Shown here in pieces: positions 7,856 to 14,089 of a stretch of 14,985 nucleotides of DNA. Under the pieces are notes generated by a model. It worked only from the letters and a program-made list of their open reading frames with translations. It did no database searches and had not been told where the DNA came from. Position 1 is the first letter of the stretch. Every line of letters starts with the position of its first letter. The position numbers and the translations under genes are program-made. Source of the stretch: Flavobacteriaceae bacterium UBA3440 (GTDB lineage: Bacteria; Bacteroidota; Bacteroidia; Flavobacteriales; Flavobacteriaceae); contig DFSJ01000154.1 in the NCBI GenBank assembly GCA_002378585.1, positions 1 to 14,985 of the forward strand. The letters run 5' to 3'.

Positions 7856-8501
7856 GGTTTTTGATCGTTTTAAACGCTACATCCACATGCTGGTCATCTA
7901 CGATGATGGTGAATTCGTTTGTGGTAGAAATCACTTCATAAAGCACAATCCCTTCCCAGGCCAACCGCTGGAATATGAAATAGTAAATTCCGGGTACTGA
8001 TACGTTTTCTGAGGGAAGCTTTACCGTAATCGAGGATAAATTACTGGCTTTTTGGGTGCATTTTTCAGCGGCAAATAATTGCTCAATTACAGGATCTAAA
8101 ACACTGCTCACCACGATATTCAGCTCGTTTACTCCTCTAGAGGAAGTATAAAAAACTTCTTTGTTCTTGTTGACTTCTTTGAGTAAAACAGTCTGGTTTT
8201 CAAGAATGGTCTCAGAAACTAAAAAAGTAAAATCTGTGAGAGAAGAACGGACAGTGATCTCTCCGATTTCTTTTAACACCTTAACAATTTTGTGGGTAGC
8301 GCGAAACTCTAAATCGTCGGAAAGTCGTTTAAGTGCCATGACGATTGCGCCGTTGCGAATATCCTTACCCAAGGCTTCTTCAATCTCTGGTCTGATATAC
8401 CGAGACAGCGAAGTTAAATTGATAATCCCTTGAGAGAGTGCACTTTGCAAGAAAGGCTTCTTTTTGATGTAATTTTCTACAACAGAAGAAATCGTTTTCA
8501 T
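7842..8501 (-). CDS. ACT-domain protein of unknown function (aspartokinase-regulatory-like)
   Basis: The 219-residue protein is cytoplasmic by appearance, with no signal or membrane segment. Residues about 1-65 are helical and could form a winged-helix-like module. Residues about 70-150 contain a beta-rich segment with VSSVLDPVIEQL. Residues about 157-219 form a convincing ACT domain: SSITVKLP, then GIYYFIFQRLAWEGIVLYEV, then EFTIIVDDQHVDVAFKTI. This resembles the ACT repeats of aspartate kinase, and such proteins are sometimes labelled aspartate kinase. However, there is no KFGG or GRGGSDYTA motif, so it cannot be a kinase. A ligand-sensing regulatory role is plausible but inferred. It starts at ATG 8501, 54 bases after yraN, and its end overlaps mfd. 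Confidence 0.7.
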   Translation of the reverse strand: MKTISSVVENYIKKKPFLQSALSQGIINLTSLSRYIRPEIEEALGKDIRNGAIVMALKRLSDDLEFRATHKIVKVLKEIGEITVRSSLTDFTFLVSETILENQTVLLKEVNKNKEVFYTSSRGVNELNIVVSSVLDPVIEQLFAAEKCTQKASNLSSITVKLPSENVSVPGIYYFIFQRLAWEGIVLYEVISTTNEFTIIVDDQHVDVAFKTIKNLKEL

Positions 8502-8546
8502 GATTGTTAAAGTTTTGGTAAAAATAACTGATTGTTACAAATTAAA

Positions 8547-8554
8547 CAAATATA
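8547..8554 (-). promoter_or_regulatory. Possible -7 element for the ACT-domain gene
   Basis: On the minus strand this reads TATATTTG, an exact TAnnTTTG match, just after the yraN stop codon and about 45 bases before the ATG at 8501. The only TTTG upstream is 10 bases away, too close for a normal -33 element, so support is partial. Confidence 0.4.
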
Positions 8555-8555
8555 A

Positions 8556-8912
8556 TCAGAAAAACAAAAAGGCGTCCTGTACGTGATCTATGACTACTGA
8601 TGTACCGCTTAAGGAAATTCCGACAATGTCAAACCTTAAAGCCTCGTCTATCTGATGCAAACACGCATAAAAGTTAGCTGCCCTGATTAAATGTCGTTGC
8701 TTTACCTTAGTGACACTGCTCAATGGATCGATGAGTATTCTCCCCTTTCTGGTGCGCACCTCGACAAATACCAAACAGCCATATCCGCGAACAATCAAAT
8801 CAATTTCAGCATGCTGATGCCGGTAGTTGCGTGCTACTACGGTATAGCCGCAGGTGCATAAATGGCGAGCCGCCAGATCCTCACCCCACTGACCAAGATA
8901 TTGAGTAGACAT
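8556..8912 (-). CDS. yraN: YraN / UPF0102 family endonuclease-fold protein
   Basis: At 118 residues it matches the normal length of this family. The Holliday-junction-resolvase-like (restriction endonuclease) fold is shown by G10-E11 with A14-A15, by R28NYR and AEIDLI at 35-40, by LVFVEVRTRKG at 47-57 (most relatives have VEVKTR), and by RFDIVGI at 93-99. The acidic residues and the Lys/Arg of the EVRTR strand would form a nuclease-like metal site. The cellular role of YraN is not established. It lies 65 bases after the polyprenyl synthase gene and 54 bases before the ACT-domain gene, all in one direction. Only a poor promoter match precedes it. Confidence 0.9.
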   Translation of the reverse strand: MSTQYLGQWGEDLAARHLCTCGYTVVARNYRHQHAEIDLIVRGYGCLVFVEVRTRKGRILIDPLSSVTKVKQRHLIRAANFYACLHQIDEALRFDIVGISLSGTSVVIDHVQDAFLFF

Positions 8913-8977
8913 AACAACACAAGATAATTCGTGTGCTAATAGGGAGGTGAACTAGACGTTTAGCGGGAGAAAATAAC

Positions 8978-9955
8978 CTATAAGGGGCGATCTACTACGT
9001 AGTTAACCATCTCATATAAAGACTTCTTAGCGGGAGAATCCGGGTAATCAGCGATTAAGGATAAGGCCTCATCTCTATAGGTGTGCATGCGCTTAATGGC
9101 GTAATCCATGCCCCCTTTTTCTTTAACCCAGGCGATGAGTTCTCTTACTTTCTTGCGGTCGGTATTGTGTTTTTTTACCACACCCAACATCCACTTGCGT
9201 TCCGCTAAAGTCGCGTGTTCCATAGCGTAAATAAGCGGCAAAGTCATTTTTTGTTCTTTGATGTCAATCCCTGTGGGCTTCCCAATTTGGGACTTGCCGT
9301 AATCGAACAGGTCGTCCTTGATCTGAAAGGCCATCCCGCATGCCGCACCAAAATCGCTAAAACGCTGAACTTCTTCAGCTGATGCTCCTACTGAAGCAGC
9401 GCCTAAAGCACAACAAGCCGTAATTAAGGAGGCTGTTTTTTGGCGGATTATGGACAAATAAACAGCTTCTGTGATATCTAACTTTTTGGCTTTTTCAATT
9501 TGAAGCAGCTCTCCTTGGCTCATTTCGCGCACAGCTACTGAAATCAACTCAAGTAGATCAAAATCTTTGTGCTCAATGCAGAGCAACATGCCTTTAGAGA
9601 GCAAATAGTCCCCCACCAACACAGCAATTTTATTTTTCCACACCGCATTGATGGAAAAAAAACCACGACGCTTATCGCTGTCATCCACCACGTCGTCGTG
9701 TACTAAACTAGCGGTATGAATCAGTTCAATCACTGAAGCACCTCGATAGGTACGGTCTTGTACCTCACCCTGACCCGCCAATTTTGCACATAGAAAAACA
9801 AACATGGGCCTCATCTGTTTTCCTTTGCGCGTAACAATGTAGTAGGTAATTCTGTTTAGCAAGGGCACCTGAGAAGCCATCGAATCATAGAACTTCTTTT
9901 CGAAAAGTTCCATTTCGGCTTCGATGGGTTGCTTGATCCGTTGAACGGTGCTCAT
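8978..9955 (-). CDS. Long-chain all-trans polyprenyl diphosphate synthase
   Basis: This 325-residue prenyltransferase adds isopentenyl diphosphate to an allylic diphosphate, giving the tail for menaquinone in Bacteroidota. The substrate-binding GKQMRP is at 45-50, the first Asp-rich motif DDVVDD at 87-92, and the second motif DDLFD at 214-218 after FQIK. The fifth residue before the first motif is the small Ala82, with Ser83 next to it. In this family bulky residues there stop chain growth early, so a long product (probably six or more isoprene units) is inferred. The exact length cannot be read. It resembles octaprenyl/hexaprenyl synthases (IspB/HepT-like) more than farnesyl diphosphate synthase. 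It lies 60 bases past the terminator of the pdh block and should have its own promoter, which I could not place convincingly. Confidence 0.9.
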   Translation of the reverse strand: MSTVQRIKQPIEAEMELFEKKFYDSMASQVPLLNRITYYIVTRKGKQMRPMFVFLCAKLAGQGEVQDRTYRGASVIELIHTASLVHDDVVDDSDKRRGFFSINAVWKNKIAVLVGDYLLSKGMLLCIEHKDFDLLELISVAVREMSQGELLQIEKAKKLDITEAVYLSIIRQKTASLITACCALGAASVGASAEEVQRFSDFGAACGMAFQIKDDLFDYGKSQIGKPTGIDIKEQKMTLPLIYAMEHATLAERKWMLGVVKKHNTDRKKVRELIAWVKEKGGMDYAIKRMHTYRDEALSLIADYPDSPAKKSLYEMVNYVVDRPL

Positions 9956-10015
9956 AGGATTTTAGGGTTGGGGTTAAAATTAAGGATTAAAGCGCATTCC
10001 GCTTGGGAAAAGAGC

Positions 10016-10043
10016 AAAAAAAAACCGCTCATAAAGAGCGGTT
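10016..10043 (-). terminator. Intrinsic terminator of the porV-pdhA-pdhC block
   Basis: On the minus strand, 20 bases after the pdhC stop, AACCGCTC and GAGCGGTT form a perfect 8-base-pair stem with a 5-base loop, followed by a run of nine T (the last two stem bases included). This is a textbook intrinsic terminator. Confidence 0.9.
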
Positions 10044-10063
10044 AATCTGTATATCAAAACCTA

Positions 10064-11656
10064 TTAGGCCAGCATGGTAACTGGGTGTTCCAAATAAGTC
10101 TGTAAAGTTTGTAAGAACTGAGCACCAGTCGCTCCATCTACCGTTCTGTGGTCACAAGCTAAAGTCAACTTCATGGTGTGCCCCACGACAATTTGACCTT
10201 TTTTAACCACAGGTTTTTCCACAATCGCTCCGACAGAAAGTATGGCAGAGTTAGGTTGATTGATGATGGAGGTAAACTCTTGAATACCAAACATACCCAA
10301 GTTGGATACGGTAAACGTGCTTCCTTCCATTTCTTGCGGGGTCAATTTTTTAGATCGAGCCTTACCTGCCAAATCTTTGACAGCACCACCGATCTGGGTT
10401 AAGCCTAAACGATCAGCAAAAGGAATGACAGGAACCACCAATCCATCTTCCACGGCAACGGCAACCCCCATGTGAACATGTTGGTGATAAATGGTTTGTT
10501 CGTCTTGCCAGCTGGTATTTACTTGAGGATGCTTGGTCAACGCCATAGCTGTAGCCTTCAACACCATATCGTTAAACGATACCTTAGTGTCGGGCATGGT
10601 GTTGATCTGGGCTCTAGAAGCCATCGCTTCTTCCATATCAACCTCAATAGTTAAGTAGTAATGAGGCGCAGTAAATTTAGAGGCAGATAAACGTTTAGCG
10701 ATTACCTTACGCATCTGTGAGTTTTTCACACCCTCACTGTGGACGACACCTGAAGGGGCAGTAGAAATGCTGGCCTGAGGAGCTGCAGCTGCAGAAGGGG
10801 TAAATCGTTCGATATCAGCTTTAATAATTCTTCCGAACTCACCAGATCCTTGAACTAAGGATAGGTCAATGCCTTTGTCTGCCGCCATTTTCTTGGCCAA
10901 AGGCGAGGCCAATATTCTAGAACCAGCCGAAGTCACCGCTACTGGAGCTGATGCTGTGGCAGGTGCTATCGAAGAAGCTGCAACGGCTACAGGCTCAGAC
11001 GAGGCAACGACTGGAGCTGAAGCTGGAGCTGGTGCGCCAGAAAGCAAGGCCGACACATCTGTTCCTTGTGGCCCTATAATGGCCAATACACTGTCCACAG
11101 GGGCGGATTCGCCGGCTTGAAGACCGATATGCAAAAGGGTCCCTGCGTAAAAAGATTCAAATTCCATGGTGGCTTTGTCCGTTTCGATCTCAGCCAATAT
11201 ATCTCCTTCTTTCACAGAGTCACCTACTTTTTTTAACCAGGTCGCCACTGTACCCACCTCCATAGTGTCGCTCAAACGCGGCATGGTGATCACTTGAACC
11301 CCTTGAGGTACAGCTGCAGGAGCTGCTGCGGGTGTTGGTGGTGCTGTTTCAGCCACAGGAGCAGATACTGCCTGTGTAGCAGCCGGAGCTCCTGAAAGGT
11401 AAGCGCTGATGTCTTCTCCTGGCGCACCAATGATGGCCAAAAGAGCATCTACAGGGGCGGTTTTTCCCACTTCAATGCCAATGTGCAATAAAGTCCCTGC
11501 ATTAAATGATTCAAATTCCATGGTGGCTTTGTCGGTTTCGATTTCCGCCAAAATATCACCTTCCTTCACCGTATCCCCCACTTTTTTCAACCAAGAGGCT
11601 ACTGTTCCCTCTTCCATGGTATCGCTCAATCGGGGCATATTAATTACTACTGCCAT
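10064..11656 (-). CDS. pdhC: Pyruvate dehydrogenase E2, dihydrolipoamide acetyltransferase with two lipoyl domains
   Basis: The 530-residue E2 core transfers the acetyl group from lipoamide to CoA. Two lipoyl domains (7-92 and 125-210) each contain ETDKATMEFES with the lipoylated lysines K43 and K161. They are identical at 70 of 86 positions. Each is followed by a flexible linker rich in Ala and Pro. The peripheral-subunit-binding domain (about 246-285, ILASPLAKKMA to GRIIKADIERF) docks E1 and E3. The catalytic domain (about 305-530) ends with DHRTVDGATGAQFL, in which H503 and D507 form the active site. It starts three bases after the pdhA stop, so the two are certainly cotranscribed and probably translationally coupled. 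E1-beta and E3 are not in the window. Confidence 0.96.
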   Translation of the reverse strand: MAVVINMPRLSDTMEEGTVASWLKKVGDTVKEGDILAEIETDKATMEFESFNAGTLLHIGIEVGKTAPVDALLAIIGAPGEDISAYLSGAPAATQAVSAPVAETAPPTPAAAPAAVPQGVQVITMPRLSDTMEVGTVATWLKKVGDSVKEGDILAEIETDKATMEFESFYAGTLLHIGLQAGESAPVDSVLAIIGPQGTDVSALLSGAPAPASAPVVASSEPVAVAASSIAPATASAPVAVTSAGSRILASPLAKKMAADKGIDLSLVQGSGEFGRIIKADIERFTPSAAAAPQASISTAPSGVVHSEGVKNSQMRKVIAKRLSASKFTAPHYYLTIEVDMEEAMASRAQINTMPDTKVSFNDMVLKATAMALTKHPQVNTSWQDEQTIYHQHVHMGVAVAVEDGLVVPVIPFADRLGLTQIGGAVKDLAGKARSKKLTPQEMEGSTFTVSNLGMFGIQEFTSIINQPNSAILSVGAIVEKPVVKKGQIVVGHTMKLTLACDHRTVDGATGAQFLQTLQTYLEHPVTMLA

Positions 11657-11659
11657 CTG

Positions 11660-12658
11660 CTATAATTTATGAGGAATAAACGGATAGTTTTCTTGTTCAT
11701 ACACCATGTCGTACATCTGTTGTAGAGGTGGGTATGGAGATTCTTCAGCAAAACGCTCGCACTGCTCGACTAAGTCTTTAACTCGCAAATCAATAGACTC
11801 AATCTCAGCTGCTGTAGCGTACTTGTTTTTCTTAATGATATCCAACACTTGAGTGATTGGATCTATTTTTTTGTATTCTTCTACCTCTTCCTTGGTTCTG
11901 TAGTGTTGGGCATCAGACATAGAGTGACCTCTATATCTGTATGTTTTCATCTCCAAGAAAGTAGGTCCTTCTCCTTTTCTAGCGCGTTGAATCGCTTTGT
12001 CTACCTCTTTGGCCACTTCAACAGGATTCATCCCATCTACTGGTCCGCAAGGCATTTCATAACCCAACCCTAATTTCCAAATATCGGTGGTGTAGGATGT
12101 TCTGGCTACCGAAGTACCCATCGCATACCCGTTGTTTTCACAGATAAAGACTACTGGGAGCTTCCACAACATCGCTAGGTTAAACGTTTCGTGTAAGGAA
12201 CCTTGGCGCACAGCACCGTCACCCATATAGCAAAGTGTTACCCCTTTACGACCGAAGTACTTGTCCGCAAAGGCGATACCAGCTCCTAGAGGTATTTGCC
12301 CCCCTACGATTCCGTGTCCCCCATAAAATCCGTGTTCTTTAGAAAAAATGTGCATGGAACCACCCATACCTTTGGAGGTACCAGTCACTTTTCCGTAAAG
12401 CTCTGCCATGACTGCTTTGGGATCAACTCCCATACCAATAGGCTGCACGTGGTTTCTGTAGGCCGTGATCATTTTATCGTGCTCAAGATCCATGGCGTGC
12501 AAAGAACCAGCCAAAACAGCTTCTTGACCGTTGTATAAATGCAGGAATCCCCTTACTTTTTGTTGAATGTATACAGCGGCGAGCTTGTCCTCAAACCTTC
12601 TCCAAAACTGCATGTCTTCATACCACTTCAGGTAAACCTCTTTTGTAATCTTTTTCAT
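11660..12658 (-). CDS. pdhA: Pyruvate dehydrogenase E1 component, alpha subunit
   Basis: The 332-residue subunit uses thiamine diphosphate to decarboxylate pyruvate and passes the acetyl group to the E2 lipoyl arm. Visible are YRNHVQPIG (67-75), the ThDP/Mg site GDG at 146-148 with the NN at 175-176 about 27 residues on, and the active-site loop YRYRGHSMSDA at 240-250, which has the two serines phosphorylated in animal enzymes. The frame is open to an ATG at 12739, but that extension lies over the promoter and is rich in Lys/Arg with no domain. The ATG at 12658 (MKKITKEVYLKWYEDM) matches the usual flavobacterial N-terminus. E1-beta must be encoded elsewhere; a neighbouring beta gene is absent on both sides. 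Confidence 0.96.
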   Translation of the reverse strand: MKKITKEVYLKWYEDMQFWRRFEDKLAAVYIQQKVRGFLHLYNGQEAVLAGSLHAMDLEHDKMITAYRNHVQPIGMGVDPKAVMAELYGKVTGTSKGMGGSMHIFSKEHGFYGGHGIVGGQIPLGAGIAFADKYFGRKGVTLCYMGDGAVRQGSLHETFNLAMLWKLPVVFICENNGYAMGTSVARTSYTTDIWKLGLGYEMPCGPVDGMNPVEVAKEVDKAIQRARKGEGPTFLEMKTYRYRGHSMSDAQHYRTKEEVEEYKKIDPITQVLDIIKKNKYATAAEIESIDLRVKDLVEQCERFAEESPYPPLQQMYDMVYEQENYPFIPHKL

Positions 12659-12693
12659 AGGGAATCTGGATTGCTTCTGTCGTTTCTGGGCGT

Positions 12694-12723
12694 CAAAAAT
12701 ACGCATTAAATTTTTTTCCCCAA
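12694..12723 (-). promoter_or_regulatory. Promoter of pdhA-pdhC
   Basis: On the minus strand TTG at 12721-12723 (or the TTTG at 12725-12728, 23-base spacing) precedes TATTTTTG at 12694-12701 by 19 bases. This fits the Bacteroidota consensus and places the start of transcription near 12687, about 29 bases before the pdhA ATG. pdhA-pdhC can therefore be expressed apart from porV. Confidence 0.68.
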
Positions 12724-12757
12724 TCAAAAAAAGAAGCAAATAGGCAGATAATTATCC

Positions 12758-13912
12758 CTACAAACCAGCACCTGACCCCAGTGAAGAAAGATCAAAGGAG
12801 ACAGAAAACCTCAAGGTGTTTTCCAAGGGGTTGCGCACCTGGGCGGTAGATATCAAATAAGCTAAGTCAATTTGTGCGTTTTTCAAACCGAACCCAGCTC
12901 CCAAGGTCACGTACTTTCTAAAACCCTTATCTCTGTGTTCGCTCAGGTAACCGGCCCTCATGGCCAGCCTTTGAAATACGACATACTCTAATCCAGTGGA
13001 CCAAACCACCTCTTTAAGCTCCTCAGATATGCCTCCAGGGGCATCTCCAAAGGAACGCAACGCTCCCGAGAAGAAATCTATATCTTGATAAAGACTCAAA
13101 TCCGTACCATCGACAAAACCATCGTCGTTTAAATCTTTTGGCGTGGGCACCATCAATTTGTTTAACTCAAACACCCAGGACAATCGACTGTCTGGGCCGT
13201 AGTCCCAATCATATCCAATACCCACGCCAAGATTGGTGGGAATAAACAGGGATTCGCCGGTAGAATCATACGCTATTTTAGGCCCTAGGTTGGACAAATT
13301 AAACCCCCAAACCCAACGCCCGTCATGCCCTTGTTTCGGCAACCACGGACCTTGTCTGTACGCAGAAATATCCACAGCAAAAGTCTGGGCTGCACGGGTA
13401 TCTACTTGAGTTGACTGAGGTATCTTTAGGTTGGAACGCACATATCTACCCCCAACAGACATACTAAAAAATGGGCTCAACTGCAGGGCATAGGCGCCCT
13501 CTATGGCAATTTCATTGGGTTTGGCCAATGCGCCCGGATCAGAGGCAAACTGCCTCAATTCAATCTCACCCAAGGTAAAATAGCGCAATCCCAAAGAAAA
13601 AGCAGATCGATCATCGATCCGCTTGGCATACACACCACTCAACAAATTGATGTCTGTAATTACGCTTTCCAGGTAAGGAGTATACCCCACACCTATTTGC
13701 TGCTCCCAAGGCACGAAGGCCAGTTTAGCTGGATTCCAGCGGATCGAATATACATCTGGCGCAGTCACAATACCTGTATCCCCCATCCCCGATGCGCGGG
13801 CGTCTGAAGGGATCGTCAGAAAAGGCACCGCTGGATTGATGATGCGGTCGTTAAAATTTTGGGCAAATGCACCTGCACTGATCAACAGTGCCATGGCCAA
13901 TAAATTTCTCAT
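12758..13912 (-). CDS. porV: Type IX secretion system outer-membrane protein PorV (LptO)
   Basis: The 384-residue protein begins with a signal peptide (MRNLLAMALLISAGAFA, cleavage before Gln18). The rest has the alternating pattern of an outer-membrane beta-barrel. Characteristic PorV segments are VPFLTIPSDARASGMGDTG (29-47), RWNPAKLAF (58-66), GLRYFTLGEIELRQ (108-121), FELNKLMVPTPKD (248-260) and DAPGGISEELKEVVW (290-304). PorV binds the SprA translocon and carries T9SS cargo proteins to the PorU sortase at the cell surface. An acidic stretch at residues 260-271 has the spacing of a dockerin-type calcium loop. An ATG 14 codons upstream (13954) would bury the signal peptide, so ATG 13912 is preferred. 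The gene is divergent from gldJ, and pdhA follows after 99 bases. The usual partner gene porU is not next to it. Confidence 0.93.
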   Translation of the reverse strand: MRNLLAMALLISAGAFAQNFNDRIINPAVPFLTIPSDARASGMGDTGIVTAPDVYSIRWNPAKLAFVPWEQQIGVGYTPYLESVITDINLLSGVYAKRIDDRSAFSLGLRYFTLGEIELRQFASDPGALAKPNEIAIEGAYALQLSPFFSMSVGGRYVRSNLKIPQSTQVDTRAAQTFAVDISAYRQGPWLPKQGHDGRWVWGFNLSNLGPKIAYDSTGESLFIPTNLGVGIGYDWDYGPDSRLSWVFELNKLMVPTPKDLNDDGFVDGTDLSLYQDIDFFSGALRSFGDAPGGISEELKEVVWSTGLEYVVFQRLAMRAGYLSEHRDKGFRKYVTLGAGFGLKNAQIDLAYLISTAQVRNPLENTLRFSVSFDLSSLGSGAGL

Positions 13913-13964
13913 GAATAGGATTTGGGCTACACAAAAAACGGAAAAATCAACCATCTATTGTGTA

Positions 13965-13992
13965 GAAATCTAGAATATTACCAAAACAACAA
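13965..13992 (-). promoter_or_regulatory. Tentative promoter of porV
   Basis: On the minus strand TTG (13990-13992) is followed after 17 bases by TAGATTTC (13965-13972), which matches TAnnTTTG at all but the last position. It would place the transcription start near 13958, about 45 bases before the ATG at 13912. This is the best candidate in the divergent region but not an exact one. Confidence 0.35.
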
Positions 13993-13997
13993 AATAA

Positions 13998-14015
13998 AAC
14001 GCTTCAGGCAGCGTT
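13998..14015 (-). other. Hairpin with T-rich tail in the porV-gldJ intergenic region
   Basis: AACGCT and AGCGTT form a perfect 6-base-pair stem with a 6-base loop. On the minus strand it is followed by TTTTATTTTGTTGTTTTGG, a broken T-run. It looks like a weak minus-strand terminator, but no leftward gene ends before it in this window. It could cap antisense transcripts from gldJ, or be a leftover from a gene formerly located here. Confidence 0.4.
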
Positions 14016-14061
14016 GATCTAAAAAAAGAAAGGCAGTCCTTATATTATACCCTTGGAATGC

Positions 14062-14069
14062 TATATTTG
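14062..14069 (+). promoter_or_regulatory. -7 element of gldJ
   Basis: TATATTTG matches TAnnTTTG exactly and lies 20 bases before the first gldJ ATG, so the leader would be about 14 bases. No TTG sits at the normal spacing upstream, so only the -7 half is supported. Confidence 0.5.
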
Positions 14070-14089
14070 TACCACTAATCACTTTTGTA

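Noticed and set aside
8915-8930. TATCTTGT on the minus strand as a yraN promoter
   Set aside because: It only approximates the consensus and lacks a -33 element; yraN may be read from the polyprenyl synthase gene upstream.
9975-9982. TAATTTTA on the minus strand as a promoter for the polyprenyl synthase gene
   Set aside because: It misses the final G of TAnnTTTG and has no TTG at 17-23 bases; too weak to call.
10741-11400. Ala/Pro-rich repetitive stretches in pdhC as a DNA repeat or foreign segment
   Set aside because: They are the normal flexible linkers between lipoyl, subunit-binding and catalytic domains of E2.
12659-12739. 27-residue N-terminal extension of PdhA from ATG 12739
   Set aside because: It covers the TTG-N19-TATTTTTG promoter and is unlike the normal PdhA N-terminus, which begins at ATG 12658.
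13913-13954. 14-residue extension of PorV from ATG 13954
   Set aside because: It would place residues before an otherwise perfect signal peptide starting at ATG 13912.
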